DNA of 64,000 bases from Paguma larvata (GCA_030068075.1 CM057839.1:55146960-55210959); one strand, 5' to 3'; shown: positions 31,733-43,904, counted from the stretch's first letter. Notes: generated from the sequence alone by a model not told the origin. Numbers and translations are program-made.

Positions 31733-32340
31733 AAATTATATGTTCTTGCTCAAAAAGAAGGGTATACAATTTAGATGGTGAGGAAATTCCTATTCAAGTT
31801 TATGAGAAAGCAAAGCTGGAATTAATTAATCAGCTCTCCCCCTCAGAGACTCTCCAGTGCTATAAACCTTTCATAGAGTGTCTTCTCAAACTGAGTGTGA
31901 CTCTAGCATTCAAAGAGTTGGATCTTATAATCAACACAATTCCTAAATACAAGTCCATTATTTCATTTGGTGTTCAACTGAAGAGACAGCCATTATTTGT
32001 ATAATCTTGGGACAGTGTTGGATTATAAAGGCACTTTATAATTATAACTGAAGGATTTTCAAGAGTAATTGTTGACTTTCCTCACTTTTCTCCTTACCCA
32101 TCAACTCCCCCCAAAAGATGCAGCTCGATGGTGCCTATTCTGTGTCACTTATTACAACTTTATAAATGGTAACTTGTTTGTTTTGGCCTTCTTTCTGGAT
32201 TCTAAGCTCATTTTCTGGTAGAGTTAACTTACTTAAGAAACATCTACTGGTGTGCTTGCAGCAGCAGAAAGCGTCAGGAGTCTATTGGCAATGGAGTGAC
32301 CAAAATCAATAAGACTCGATTCTTACTCCAAAGAAGTGTA
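31733..32340. other. Unassigned DNA
   Basis: AT-leaning sequence with no element recognised. Confidence 0.4.
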
Positions 32341-32349
32341 TGACCTAGT

Positions 32350-32490
32350 ACAGTAGTTTCCACACTTGGCTGCGAATTGCAGATAGCTGGAGAGATTCTG
32401 ATTCAAGTGGTCTGGGATCAGACAGGCACATGAGGACTTTTAGCCACTTCGGTGATTTGATTGTGCAGCCCAAGTTGAGACATGTTCCTC
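32350..32490. repeat. MER5A-like hAT remnant
   Basis: 'gtagtttccacacttggctgcgaattgcagatagctgg' then gattctgattcaagtggtctggg and caagttgagac fit a near-palindromic MER5A-type element. Diverged. Confidence 0.5.
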
Positions 32491-32574
32491 TAGATGAAAA
32501 GAAGCATGTTATTTCAATACAAAACTGAGGGCGCTGTGGCCGAAGTAGTCACAGGGTGCTGCAAAAGCCCAGAG

Positions 32575-32735
32575 GAGGAGAGCCCTAACAGAGTCTCAAT
32601 CCAAGTTAGAATCTTACCAAATACCCTGGCTCCATCCCAAACTCATGAATTCAGAATCTCAGACCCCATTAATATGTTTTAAAAACTCCCCGGGTGATTC
32701 TGATACCCAGAGATGGTTGAGAACCATTGGAACCC
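32575..32735. repeat. MER5A-like hAT remnant
   Basis: 'gaattcagaatctcagacccc', 'ttttaaaaactccccgggtgattctgata' and 'ggttgagaacca' match the second half of MER5A. It is the second such element within 400 bp. Confidence 0.65.
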
Positions 32736-32849
32736 TCCTAGGGAGATATCGTGAGGGGGATCCTTTCTAGAAGTAGACTTGGAAAGTACACTTGGGTAGT
32801 TAGGCAAAGGAAGAGGCCAGGCCTTGGCATTCTACTCTGCTTCTCCCAT

Positions 32850-32912
32850 TATGTGCACATAGACCCTGGAACATTGTAGTTACTCAATAAACTTTTGTGA
32901 AATGAATGTTCG
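32850..32912 (+). repeat. L2-like 3' tip
   Basis: 'cacatagaccctggaacattgtagttactcaataaac' then ttgtgaaatgaatg resembles the final bases of an L2 element. Confidence 0.45.
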
Positions 32913-32955
32913 GGATGTAAGTGATCACTGGGGTTCCATGAGTAGAAGCATCTGT

Positions 32956-33428
32956 GTTAGTCTTCTAGGGCTGCTGTGACAAAGTACTACCATCTGGATG
33001 ACTTAACACAACAGGAATTTCTTCTTTACAGTCCTGGGGTCTACCTGTCTGAAATCCAGGTACGAGCAGAGGTGGTTCCTATAGAAGTTCTGAGGGAGAA
33101 TCTACTCTGTGCCTTTCTCACTTCGGGTGGCTACCAGAAGTTTTTGGCATTCCTTAGCTTATAGGTGCATCACCACAATCTCTCCTCCATTGTCACATGG
33201 CCTTCTTCCCTCGTGTGTGTTTCTGTGTCCAAAGGTCCCTCTTATTCTAAGGACACTAGTCATTGGGTCATCTAATCTAGTATCTAGTATCTAGGCCCAG
33301 TCTAATCTAGTATTAACTCAACCTGATTACATCAGCAAAGACCCATCTCTAAATAAGGCCATAATAATAGGTAGCTGGGGTAAAGACTTATTATTGGGAG
33401 AGGGGCACAATTCAAACCACTCGGTATC
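32956..33428 (-). mobile_element. MaLR LTR (MLT1-like), reverse
   Basis: Reverse order of MLT1 hallmarks: 'gttagtcttctagggctgctg', 'caggaatttcttctttacagtcctgggg', 'ccaaaggtccctcttattctaaggacactagtcattgg', 'atctctaaataaggcc' and an ending 'ggggcacaattcaaaccactc'. A small ctagtat-type duplication lies at 33275-33312. Confidence 0.75.
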
Positions 33429-34384
33429 CCAAAGGGTAGGAGAAGCCAGTTGTCACACAACAGAGAGAGGTGCTTGGGGGAAGGAGCCTGAACTTGTCCT
33501 AACCTTTTCCCTGCTCTCCTTGGATCTAGTCATGTGAGGAGTGGCTCTGAAACATTTTCCAACCCGTGGTGTTTGTACGACCCTTCCACACATGATACAT
33601 CCTGAATTTGCGAAGTTACACTCGCACTTTTAGGGAGAAATGAGAAATATTCCATAAAGGAATTCGAGACTGTGACATCTGTCTTCCATGCAAATCTTCT
33701 AGCTTTATAAATTTGGTTCTTCCACTAGCTCGGACAAAAGCACACTGCACACTCACAGACTCAGACGTCTGGTGCAAAACTGGGACAGTCCCTGGCAAAC
33801 TGGGACAGATGTCACCCTACCTGTTTCTCACTCAGTCTTTGTCTCTCTTTCCCAGGCTCCCTGCTTGTCTTCTGCTCGGGTGTGCCCTATTGGAAAGGAG
33901 GAGGACACATGTGACATATTTAAAGCTTGATGAAAGGGCTGAAGAATTCCAGCTGATTTTTATCCAACCCTGACACTAAGATATTTTTCGAGAAGCAATG
34001 TGGCCTTATGAATTGGTAAGAATAAAAAGAAATATTTAATCCTTTAGCTTTATCCTTACAAAGCTCCCCCTAACTGCCCACACGGTGAACTGGGCAAATA
34101 GTAAACTTTAAAATATTTTAATGAGATATAAAGTAGACCTATTTTGAGTATATGACCATGACTTTTACATAAACTTGGAGCCTTCCCTGATTGCCCCAAA
34201 TCTCTTAAAACAGCCCACACTGTCTCCACTGCTTAACTTCGCCTCCTCTGCCCATTGCAGTCTGGCTTGTGTACCCACAACTGCAATGGAAATACTTTCT
34301 GAAGATTATCGGGGCCTTCCGATCATTGAGGTCTCATGGCTTCAGATTTAGAATGGCTGAAGTTTAAAAGATTAGCATACCAAG
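33429..34384. other. Unassigned DNA
   Basis: No recognisable element. Confidence 0.4.
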
Positions 34385-34773
34385 CACTGGCAAGGATCTG
34401 GAAGGCCCTGAACTCTCATACCATCGTGGGGATGTAAAATGGTACAACCATTTGAAAAAACAGTTCAGCAGTTTCTTAAATAGTTAAACATATACGGATC
34501 ATACGAGCAGCTTGGGTATTCACCCAAGAGAGAAGAAAGCACACGTTCATTCAAGGGCATGAACCTGAACAGTCAAAGCAGCTTTATTTGCATTAGCCAA
34601 AGACTGGCAATGACCCAAATGTCCATTATTTATCCATTAAGGAGAATGGATAAATAAACCGTTATACATCCATGGTAAATCCATAATGGAATACTATTCA
34701 GCAGAAAGGAAGAAGGAAGGAAGGAGAGAAGAGAAGTAAGGAAGGGAAGAAAGAGGGGAAAGCTATTTATGCA
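34385..34773 (+). mobile_element. L1 LINE ORF2 3' end, left piece of an interrupted copy
   Basis: Hallmarks in order: 'gtaaaatggtacaacc', 'cacccaagagagaagaaagc', 'agcagctttatttgc', 'cccaaatgtccatta' and 'atggaatactattcagcagaaagg', then a purine-rich expansion. The same L1 resumes after the LTR at 35610. Confidence 0.8.
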
Positions 34774-35609
34774 TGCTCCGAAATGGAGGAGTCTCTGCTG
34801 GAGTCCAGCTCCGCTGAGTCCAGGAGTCCCCAAAGGATGGACGGTCAGGCAAAAGGAAGTGAGAGAGCCATGAGAGAGATGTAGTCTGATGACCAAGCAG
34901 GCAGCTCTGGCAATTCTGGCATCTCTGCTCTGCTGGTCTCAGTGTCTTTATTTAAAAGTAGTAAATGACATTACAGCAATGAGTGACATCCCATCAGTAA
35001 GCACAGTTTGATATCTTTTACAACAATGTGTTTTTGTCAGCAAAATGGCGATTTCCTCAATCTTGAAAGTTATTTTCAAGTTAATTAGTATATAAACAGG
35101 GTGTTACCTAGGCTTGCCTATGTTAATTATCTATAAACAGGCCAGGAGTCATTCTGCCTATTCTAACTACAATGGGGGAGGTGCAACCCATCCGGCAGGG
35201 ACAGAATCCCCAATGCTTGTCCTTTGCTTGTGAATAAGTGATCTTACACAATAGGGGCCTAATGTTTACACAAGTTACACTAATCTTTAGCCAGCTCATA
35301 ACTGTTACCAATCTGTGCAACCCATCCCCAAGATGCAACTTTAAAATTACTTCTGGCCAGGCTACTCTCATTCAGATGTAATCCATCAAAGCATCGTGCT
35401 CCAGGTCCTTCCTTTTTATTTAAATGCCATAAAACAAAAGAGCATTACATTCCTTGGGGCCAACGAGAGCAGCTCAAGAAATCAAGCCTGAAAAATTATT
35501 TAGAAGGAGGTAAGAGTGGGCGCCATGTTGGCTGGCCGGAGGTTTGCTTCAACCGCCTTCTCCACACAGGGAGGTGTCTCAACCTGTGAGCCCACAATGG
35601 CTCCCAACA
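34774..35609 (-). mobile_element. Solo LTR, class II (ERVK-like), inserted in an L1, reverse
   Basis: An 836-bp unit that on the minus strand starts TGTTGGGAGCC, a start seen in class II LTRs, and ends GGAGCA. An AATAAA signal lies at 34947-34952 near the 3' end, consistent with a U3-R-U5 layout; a second AATAAA-type string lies near 35420. Flanking sequence is L1 on both sides. No clear target duplication was seen, perhaps because of later mutation or misplaced ends. No internal genes remain. Confidence 0.65.
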
Positions 35610-35940
35610 AGTCTTGATCTCAAAATAATTAGTTCCATTCCCAAAATAAGGAAAGTAGATTAAAAAATGAGTAAATACTGTATGATTTCATTTACATAAA
35701 ATTTGAGAAAATGCAAACTAATCTATAGTGATGGATCAGTGGTTGCTGGGGAAAGAAGGACAAAGACGGATGGAGAGAAGGGGTTACAAAGGACTAGAAG
35801 GAAACTTTTGGGGGTGATGGATGTGTTCATCACCTCGATCATGGTGATGGTCTTAGGGTGTGTACATATAGAAAACTTATGAAACTATACGCTGTAAAGA
35901 CATGTGACTTGTATGTCAATTATACCTCAATAAAATTGTT
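35610..35940 (+). mobile_element. L1 LINE 3' UTR, right piece of the interrupted copy
   Basis: Resumes at 'gatctcaaaataattag', continues 'taaatactgtatgatttcatttacataaaattt', 'cagtggttgctggggaaag', 'ttttgggggtgatggatgtgttcatcacc', and ends 'tgtcaattatacctcaataaaatt'. Confidence 0.85.
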
Positions 35941-38010
35941 TATAAATGCCCCATGCATACATTTAAGTCCTATATTTACTGACTTATCTATAGTATTTGG
36001 GAAACCTAAGAATTTTCTCCTCTCTGAAATGTTCCTCTTCCCAGGGTTCTGGGACATTGTTTCCAGATCCCTTCCTGCCATACCACACAGGCAGTGAGAG
36101 GTTATCACATTCAATTTAGATATGAGGTTAGAATTCTGGCCTGTTGATTTTAAGCACATAGACCTATTTGTCTACCTTCATTTCGAACAGTTGCAATAAG
36201 GACAAAAAAGCAGGTAAATGTTTAACCAACCCGCAAATCCAACTATCTCAATAAATGCTTGTGTATTTCCTGGCTGCTGTGACACCAGAGAGGGGGCTAG
36301 GCGAGAGTGCTTGGGAGTACTTGGTATTTTTCATCCTGTGTGAATGACTACCCCTATTAAATAAGGAATTAAGGAAAGACGAAAGATCCTAAGAACCAGC
36401 TCCCAATGAACTCAGGAGCCTTCTAACATGGCCCTCAAAGCTGCAGAGAAGTAAGGAATTGACTCTCAGTTACTCAGATGAGAAAGGTGGCTTTTCATCC
36501 ATTGCTTCCACAAATCTGGTGCAGATAGAGGGTGGGACTTGACTGGGCTTCATTCTCCCTGATGCAAGGCAGGCACGCATCTCTGGCTTGACCCCCAGTC
36601 CTCTATCTCCACCTTGTTCATGAAAGAGGAACAACTCTTTCTATCTTCATCAGTCCTGCAGCTGCTCACACCAAGGGCTTAACGAAATGGCGAGCGGCCA
36701 TGCTTTCAAAAGCCGCCTTGCCTTACTAGACAGTTGAGTAACTTTTATAAGGTCTATTGCCAACTTTTTAGTGTTGCCTAATAGTTGCCCAAATATGTTA
36801 TGACATATGCTTATTTAATAAGTCCATACACGTGGTTTGAATTTAAGAGACAAAATCTACCAGATTGTGGATCTGTAGTTTTACCAGGATGCTGAAGTGC
36901 TAAGTCAGGGAACTTCAGCCCGAATTTCTGTCTATACACCATGAGTCACAGTTGTTAATCCTTATAGGAATCACATGCTTGAGTATTGACAGGCGCCTGC
37001 TTTGAGATTCCTCTGTTTACTAAAATCAAAGCTGTCATGGTAATAACAGTCAAATGTGGTTGTCACCAAACTTACTTTTTGTCTTTTTCCAGAAAGTTTG
37101 CAGTTGAGTTTCTCTTTCAAATGGTGTCCAAAAAAAGGGTAGGTGCTCCTAAGACTCTCAGTTCGAAGATCTCACTACAAATTTTCCTGTTGATTTTTTT
37201 TTTTTTTTTTTTTGTAGGTAAAGATGTGATCACTTGCTCTGAAGCGAGCATTCTTTTTACTTTCTGGGAAGAAAACAAACAGTCCGATGGAACCATTGCC
37301 TAAGGGCCAGGCAAATCCCACCTGACTAGGAGAATGTGTGTGTTGAGATAAAGGAGAAATACTGCTGCCTGCAACAGTGACAAGTAGAAGGCTCACGGTG
37401 TTGTGATTGCTGTTGGCCCTTTTTGGATACAGGAGTCTGTATTTTTTTGGATACAGAAGGCACTCTTAGTCTTCTATTCCATCAAGGAGTATTTGCATCC
37501 TGACTTGGTATTGAAGAAGATGAGAGGTCAAAAAGACAGAGCTATTTACAGGGAGATAAAAATAGTCAAAACCGATCAAAGCCTCAAGACCCAGCTTCCG
37601 TTTGGGGTGTGTTCAGAGAAGCAAACAAGCAGGACTTCCTCTTTCTGTATTGACCAGAGTCTTAGTTATTTAAAGCGTTTCTTGTTTGGGGTCCCTGACC
37701 CTTAGAAGTGGGACATGTGAAAGGGTACAGAAAAGTAAGTGGAGTGATGATATTGAAGCTGTTATTTTAACTTTGAAACAGAGAGAGAGAGAGACAGAGA
37801 GAGGCCAGATGATTCTATCACTACGTATAGCATAGTAGGTGAAATAAACTTTATTTTCAAGAAACTACCCATTGAAGTCTCTAGCCAATATAAAGAAAAA
37901 TAAAATATCATGAATTCCACCAATGTACACATTTCAATCTGGATAATTGCAAGAAATATTCTAATAATAGTAGCTAAAATTAATTGCCGGACTCTGTGTG
38001 TGCTGAACTC
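35941..38010. other. Unassigned DNA with a poly(T) tract
   Basis: About 2 kb with no family recognised. Contains T(18)-type tract at 37194-37213 and a short direct duplication of ttttttggatacag near 37417-37460. Frames such as 36986-37303 cross the poly(T) tract and are not supported. Confidence 0.4.
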
Positions 38011-38044
38011 TTTGAATTCTCTCAATACATACAATTGCTTAATC

Positions 38045-38130
38045 TATTTCATATATGAGGAAGTTAAGGGAGAGTCAGTTGCCTAGGTCTGGAAACAATG
38101 GTAGAGCATGGATTCAGATGCAGTCCCAGT
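38045..38130 (-). repeat. MIR-like SINE, reverse
   Basis: 'tatgaggaagttaagggagagtcagttgcc' followed by tagagcatggattcagatgcag fits the reverse MIR 3' half. Confidence 0.5.
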
Positions 38131-38695
38131 AATCCTTGATTCCATCATGATACTCCTGATACTCCACTGGTCCGATGGGAGGGTTGTTCATGGTTTGGTC
38201 CATTTGGTTTCATTAAGTGAGTTTGTTTTTGTTTAGTGTGTCTTAGTTGGGGATTGGGGGTGGGGCTGCCTCGTCAGTGAGTGTAATATCTTAATAAAGT
38301 CTAGTGTTTCCTGAAATGTTGTGTGTTTGTGATGCTAAAAAGTCCATTTGAGGAGTGGAGCTCCCTGCCAGGAGGAAGCACCGTACTATTAGTGATGGAG
38401 TATGGAATTGGGAGTCAGGGGCACACGCTGCTGTCCCGGCTCCATCACTCATCAGTCGTGTGACTCAGGGCATGCAGAGACTTTGAGCTCACATTTTTTT
38501 TAATCAATACATTGAGTCCTATCCCCCTTAGATACTCAGAGGGATAAGGTGGTGCTTTCAGCTCTCTTGAACTTTTAATTATATTCAGAGTTTGGTTTGA
38601 CTCCACACTTTCCACAGCACACAGAGAAGCCATGGAATGCATACATTTTCACCCCCTGTAGATCTAGGCGGTCTGCAGGCGTCATGGAAGTGACT
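38131..38695. other. Unassigned DNA
   Basis: Nothing recognised apart from a G-rich stretch near 38250. Confidence 0.35.
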
Positions 38696-38714
38696 TTGCT
38701 TTATAGTCTTTGTT

Positions 38715-38918
38715 AATTTTTTTAAAAAAAGTTTAGTCATTGAGAGACAGAATGCTAGTGAGAGAAAGGCAGAGAGAGAGGGAGACACAGAATCCGAAGC
38801 AGGCTCCAGGCTCTGAGCTGTCAGCACAGAGCCCAACGCCAGGCTCGAATCCACAAACGCAAGATTATGACGTGAGCTGAAGTCGGATGCTCAACCAACT
38901 GAGCCACCCAGGGACCCA
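38715..38918 (-). mobile_element. SINEC, reverse
   Basis: T/A-rich tail, reduced body, head complement gagccacccagggaccc. Short CTTTATA.TC duplications flank it (38698- and 38920-). Confidence 0.93.
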
Positions 38919-39029
38919 CCTTTATAATCCTGTAACAAATAGTAAGTCAGTGAGAGCAAAAGGGAAAAGTCTCAGGGCCCCAAGAGACATGTTTTTATGC
39001 ATTCTTTGATTCCATTATGACCTTCTGCC

Positions 39030-39340
39030 TTGATCTTCAATTTGCAATCAACATTTATCGCACTTCTGTGCTAAGCTCTGGGTGAATGGGAATAAGTAAT
39101 TGCTCCCCTCGAGATGTAAAGCTTGCACTCAAGGAGCACAACCATTGATGAACGGCAATAGTTGTCGGCCATTGTAGAAGCCTGCAGGGAGGTGGGGGCA
39201 CCAAGAAGAGATAGACAATTTTTTTTTAACCCAGAAAATGTTTTCTCAACAAAATGACACTTAGGTAGTCTTGCAAGATCAACAGCTAACTGGTCAAGAA
39301 GGCGTGGGGATGGGGAGTGTGTGAGACAGGGAGACTGGAA
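39030..39340 (-). repeat. L2-like LINE fragment, reverse
   Basis: 'caacatttatcgcacttctgtgctaagctctggg' with the later 'actggtcaagaaggcgtggggatgg' follows an L2 3' end read in reverse. Diverged. Confidence 0.45.
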
Positions 39341-39961
39341 GCAATTAATTAATTTCTAACTCTATTTATGTTTATTCTTTTTCTTTCTAAGACACCATAG
39401 GACCTCAAAGTACCTGCACTGGCTACCAAACAGAAAAATCGCATCCAGTCCAACCGCACGTTTGGTGGGTAGAATATTCTGATGTGAAGGTGTTGAGAGA
39501 CGTTGCTAGCATAAGAAGCAATGAGTTGCAAGGAAGCAATCTTTCTCCAGACAGATGCTGTTAAACTAGAAGTGGTTAAGTGGATAAAAATGTCCTAGGA
39601 ACACAAAACTTTTCATTGCCTTTCTCTTTTACAGATGAGAGGCCACGAGAGGGCGCCAGACTTCAGTTTTCTTGATTAGGAAACCGGGCTTGGCAAAGTA
39701 CAAAGGAAGAGGTCACAGTGGAAGGGAAGTGGCTCTTACTGTTTAAAGTGTATCTTTGTTCTCTAATAAAAGTAGATACATAGTCATCGTATTTAGAATA
39801 AATGTGAATATTGGTTTACCTTTCAAATTCTAAATTTGGGTTTAAAACACAAAATAAAATGATACATAAGTATTGTTCTTGCGTTGGGATTCTGGCCAAG
39901 GATTCAAGGATTGGTGAATCCAATAATGAAACTTCCAACCCATCGTCTTCTTCTTCTTCTT

Positions 39962-40141
39962 TTTTTTTTAATGTTTATTTTTGAGAGAGAGAGACAGAGT
40001 GTGAGTGGGGGAGAGACAGAGAGGGAGAAACAGAATCCAAAGCAGACTCCAGGCTCTGAGTGCAGGAGGTGGATCCCACAGACCGAGAGATCATGACCTG
40101 AGCTGAAGTCGGATGCTTAACCAACTGAGACACACAGCCTG
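39962..40141 (-). mobile_element. SINEC, reverse, with internal deletion
   Basis: T-rich tail, GA tract, then a shortened body (ctctgagtgcaggaggtggatccc) and head complement gagacacacagcctgtcc. It lacks the usual ctgtcagcacagagcc block. Confidence 0.88.
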
Positions 40142-40204
40142 TCCTCTTCTTAATACTTATCTTTTGGGATGAGTAGACTAAGCCTGCTAATAGGTGCTTT
40201 ATTT

Positions 40205-40300
40205 GTTTGTTTATTTATTCATTTAACAAGTATTTGCTCAGATTCTATTATGAGTTAGGCAGGTTGCTAGGTGTTGAAATACAAAGCTAAAAAAGATATG
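40205..40300 (-). repeat. L2 LINE 3' tip, reverse
   Basis: 'ttcatttaacaagtatttgctcagattctattatgagttaggcaggttgctagg' then gttgaaatacaaagc is a good reverse L2 terminus. Confidence 0.65.
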
Positions 40301-40309
40301 ATGAATAGA

Positions 40310-40850
40310 TAAATAAATAATGGTACAGCCATACAATGGACTATTATTCAGAGATCAAAAGAAATGAGCTATCAAGCTATGAAGAGACATGGAGGAAACT
40401 TACACGCATATTACTGCGTGAAAGAAGCTCATCTGAAAAGGCCATATACCGTGATTCCAACTACATAACATTCTAGAAAAAGACAAAACTATACAGTAAA
40501 CAGATCAGGGGCTGTCAGGGTTTACAGAGGATGGAGGGTGGGGATAGACAGAGGATTTTTAAGGCGCTGAAACTATCCTGTATGATACCATAATGATGGA
40601 CACACGCTTTTATATATTTGTCAAAATCCACACCATGTCCAAGGCCAAGAGTGAATGCTAATGTAAACTTCGGGCTGTGGGTGATACGATGTGTCGGTGT
40701 GGGTCCGTGAGTTGTAACAAATGCACGGCTCTCTGGTGGGCGATGTTGATGGCGGGGAAGCCTGTGCGTGTGTGAGGGCAGGAAGTATAGGGGAACCTTT
40801 GTACTTTCTGCTCAGTTTTGCCGTGAGCCCCAAACTGTTCTAAAAAGTTC
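40310..40850 (+). mobile_element. L1 LINE 3' end (L1ME-like)
   Basis: 'ggtacagccatacaatggactattattcag', 'cattctagaaaaagacaaaactatacag', then a 3' UTR with 'ccaaggccaagagtgaatgctaatgtaaac', 'gtaacaaatgcacggctctctggtgg' and 'ttttgccgtgagccccaaactg'. Truncated 5' end. A SINEC lies immediately to the right. Confidence 0.8.
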
Positions 40851-40883
40851 TTTTAAATGTTTATTTTTGAGAGAGCAAGAGAG

Positions 40884-40931
<48 letters not shown>

Positions 40932-41097
40932 CCCTTATGTGGGGGGAGGGGTGCAGAGAGAGAGGGAGACAGGTGATCAAAGCAGGCTCCTTGCTGTCAG
41001 CGCAGAGTCCAATGAATGCTGGGCTTGAACTCATGAATGCAAGATCATGACCAGAGCCGAAGTTGGACACTTAACCAACAGAGACACCCAGGCGCCC
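40851..41097 (-). mobile_element. SINEC, reverse, with expanded (GA)n tract
   Basis: Tail ttcttttaaatgtttatttttgag, a pure (GA)20-type expansion at 40888-40927, body, and head complement gagacacccaggcgccc. The GA expansion makes it longer than its relatives. Confidence 0.95.
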
Positions 41098-41529
41098 TTA
41101 AAATATTCAAACATTCTTTTAAAAAAAAAAAAAAGATATGGATGTTCTTTCAAGGAGCTTAGAGTCTGGGGAAAACAGGCAACCAACAAAACAAACACCA
41201 TGCCACGTGAGCACTGCTCCAAGGAAGGCTTGGAGTGTTGTGGGGGCCCCGGACAGGGGCCCTCTGTCTCCCTGTAGTGTGTGTCCAGGAGGCCCAGGCT
41301 TGTTACAGGGGCAGCGGGAAGAAGGGTGGCTGGGGAGGCTGAAGGGGCTCCCGCTCTGGTCCTCATGGCACCTCTAATTAGCGGTGAGCCTCTTGATAAG
41401 TCCCTTCCCCTGCCAGACCTCAGTTTACTCTGAATTGGCACTGTTGTCCCCACCGATCTGTAAGGGCCTTTCCAGCTTCGACATAAAATAGATCATTTCA
41501 ATTTTCATGCAAAGTTCTTTTTTGGTGTG

Positions 41530-41925
41530 TGTGTGGGGAAAATATACATGACGTAGCTGTAGCACCAGAACCATCTTTAAGTGTACAGTCCGGTGACATT
41601 AAGTGCATTTCCGTTGTTGCACCCCCTCCCCCACAGATGCTTCGTCTTCCCAGAGGGAATCCCTGTTCCCATCCCCTCCTCCCCCAGCCCCTGGCAACCG
41701 TGAGTCTACCTCCTGTCTCTGAGACTTTTGCTACTCTGGGTACCCCCAAGTAAGTGGAGCCATATGGTATTTGTCTGTGGTATCTGGCTTATTTCACTCG
41801 GCATGCTGTCTTCAAGGTGCATCCGTGTTGTTGCCTGTGTCAGAATGTCATTCTTCTCTTGAGGCTGAATAACATTCCATGGTGCCCACAGGGATGGCAA
41901 CGTTCTTCCGAAGTGGCTGTTTCTG
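41530..41925 (-). mobile_element. L1 LINE 3' UTR/ORF2 end, reverse
   Basis: Reverse hallmarks: 'tttaagtgtacagtccggtgac', 'cccagcccctggcaacc', 'tctggcttatttcactcggcatgctgtcttcaaggtgcatccgtg' and 'gaggctgaataacattccatgg'. Opposite in strand to the L1 at 40310, so it is a separate insertion. Confidence 0.8.
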
Positions 41926-42329
41926 ACCCCGCCAAGGGCACCGTGGGGAGGAGAGCCCTGCAGGCCACACTTGCCCTCTCTTTCTCTCTCTGGATCTGGG
42001 ACGGGGAGTTCAGACCTTGGGGTTCAGATGGCTCTGCTACTTCTGCTGGGGCAGCTCATCCCTTTCATAAGCTAGGCATTAGCTCCCTGCCCATGGAACA
42101 GCTTTTGATTCTTCCTGTTGGTCAGGCAGGAATCCGTTTCCCTCACGAGTAAGAACGTGCTCCATTATCGAGTGTCACAGAGAGAGAAGACCAGGACAAT
42201 GAAGGCACATGGCTTCCTTTCAGCCCTCCCTGACCTCTTCGGGCTGATAGAGCAGATGCAGGCCGAGTAATAGATAAACATTATATACTGTATACAACAT
42301 ATATAGTATAAATATAAATCTATACAGCA

Positions 42330-42543
42330 GAAACGTATTGCTCGCCAATTCTGGGGCCTGCAAGTCCAAGATCAAAGTGCCAACACGAATGGGTCCTGGT
42401 GGGAACCTTTTTCCAGGCTGCACAGAGCTGACATCTCTTTGTGTCCTTGCATGGGAGATAGAGGTACGAAGGACTCTGGGGCCTCTCTCTCTTGTTTTAA
42501 ACATTTGTTTGTTTATTTGAGAGAAAGAGTGCACGAGAGGAGG

Positions 42544-42579
<36 letters not shown>

Positions 42580-42860
42580 CCCAAGCAGGCTTTGCACTGT
42601 CAGCGCAGAGCCTAACATGGGGCTCATACACACAAATCGTGAGATCACGGCCTGAGCTGAGATTAAGAGTCAGATGGTGAACCAGTTGAACTACCTAGGT
42701 GTCCCTGGGGTCTCTTTTATAAGGGTGCTAATCTCATTCATGAGGGGTCTACCCTCATGACTCAATCACCTCATAAAGGCCCCATCTCCTAATGCCGTCA
42801 CATCGGGTGTTAGGATTTCAACATGTGGATGGGGGGGTGGGAGACACAAACCTCCGGTCC
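42330..42860 (-). mobile_element. MaLR LTR (MLT1-like), reverse, split by a SINEC
   Basis: Left part has 'attctggggcctgcaagtccaagatcaaagtgcc'; right part, after the SINEC at 42492-42705, has 'tcttttataagggtgctaatctcattcatgagggg' and 'ctcaatcacctcataaaggccccatctcc'. These occur in reverse MLT1 order. Confidence 0.75.
42492..42705 (-). mobile_element. SINEC, reverse, inside a MaLR LTR
   Basis: Tail gttttaaacatttgtttgtttatttgag, (GA)n tract, diverged body with cctaacatggggctcatac, and head complement gaactacctaggtgtccc. CTGGGG.CTCT copies on both sides mark the target duplication. Confidence 0.92.
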
Positions 42861-43595
42861 TTAACCTTTCTTTACTTGAGACAGCAGCAAAACGAAAGTC
42901 CAGAAGTAAAAAGGGGTGAGTGCCCAGGGTGTTTAGAACCTGAATACTCCATTCACGTGTTTATCGGAGACCAGAAAATCAAATATGGAAAACGTGGTCT
43001 TAATGATCAGCATGTGAAACTGCTCGGTGTTGTGGTTGTGAGGAATTAGATTTCTGGAAGGATGAGAGAGTCAAAGCCAGTTTGTTCAACTAAAATTTCA
43101 TGCCTTACCCACATGTCGACTAGAGGCATGTAGGTGACCACTGGCTGAAAGCATTGCTGTTGGAAACCAGACCAGGCATATACTGACTTTGAGATTATTG
43201 GCCAAACCCACAATAAAATAATATGGTTTCATTTTCAAAGTGCCTCAGCTGTGAGACTCTCTCGGAAGTTCCCAATCACTTAAATCCCTGCTCCCCTTGA
43301 AAACTTTCTGGAGACGCAGAGTGAAAGGCAGAATCGGGGTCTGGGCACAGTTCAGTGCTAGGCGGGAAGAATTTCACATTAAGAATAAAGGACACCATTG
43401 ATACAAAGCACTGCTCTTTCCCTAATTGGAAGAGAGTAGTAACACAGGGTTTCATATTAGCACGCTCTTGACGCATAAAGTCTAAAACAAATCAGGTTGG
43501 TTGAATTGAAAAAGGATGGCAAGGCTTTTGCCCTCATTTCTTGAGGCTCAGATCTGTGGGTTAAGAATAGTGTGGAGTAGGTGTGCACGCTCCAG
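42861..43595. other. Unassigned DNA
   Basis: No element recognised. Confidence 0.4.
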
Positions 43596-43599
43596 GAAG

Positions 43600-43765
43600 A
43601 GACAGCCTGGTTCAAACCCGGAGTCAGCCTTCCTAGGTGTACGAGCTAGTGAAATTCTCTGAGGTCCGACTGTCTATAAGATGGAGATAGCAACCGTTAC
43701 TGGAGAGCATTATGAGAATTACATTGAATTACAAATGTAAAGTCCCTGGCATGATAGTGCTATGG
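43600..43765 (+). repeat. MIR-like SINE
   Basis: 'agcctggttcaaacccggagtcagcc', 'tacgagctagtgaaattctctgagg' and 'ataagatggagatagcaacc' follow the forward MIR order including its tRNA-related part. Confidence 0.55.
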
Positions 43766-43777
43766 TTGTATGATTAC

Positions 43778-43855
43778 CATTATCGTTACCAGTATCATTA
43801 CCATCGCTATTACTATTACTATTACCATTACTGTTACTATCACTATTATTATTGA
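43778..43855. repeat. (ATTACC/ATTACT)n microsatellite
   Basis: Degenerate trinucleotide/hexanucleotide units (taccattatcgttaccagtatc and similar, ~13 units) directly after the MIR. Confidence 0.85.
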
Positions 43856-43904
43856 ATGGTTTTAGGGTTAGATCTGTTTTCTCTTAGCCACCGGAACTCT
43901 AATC

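Noticed and set aside
37194..37214. Poly(T) at 37194 as the tail of a reverse SINE or processed pseudogene
   Set aside because: No SINE body or cDNA-like sequence follows and no target duplications were found.
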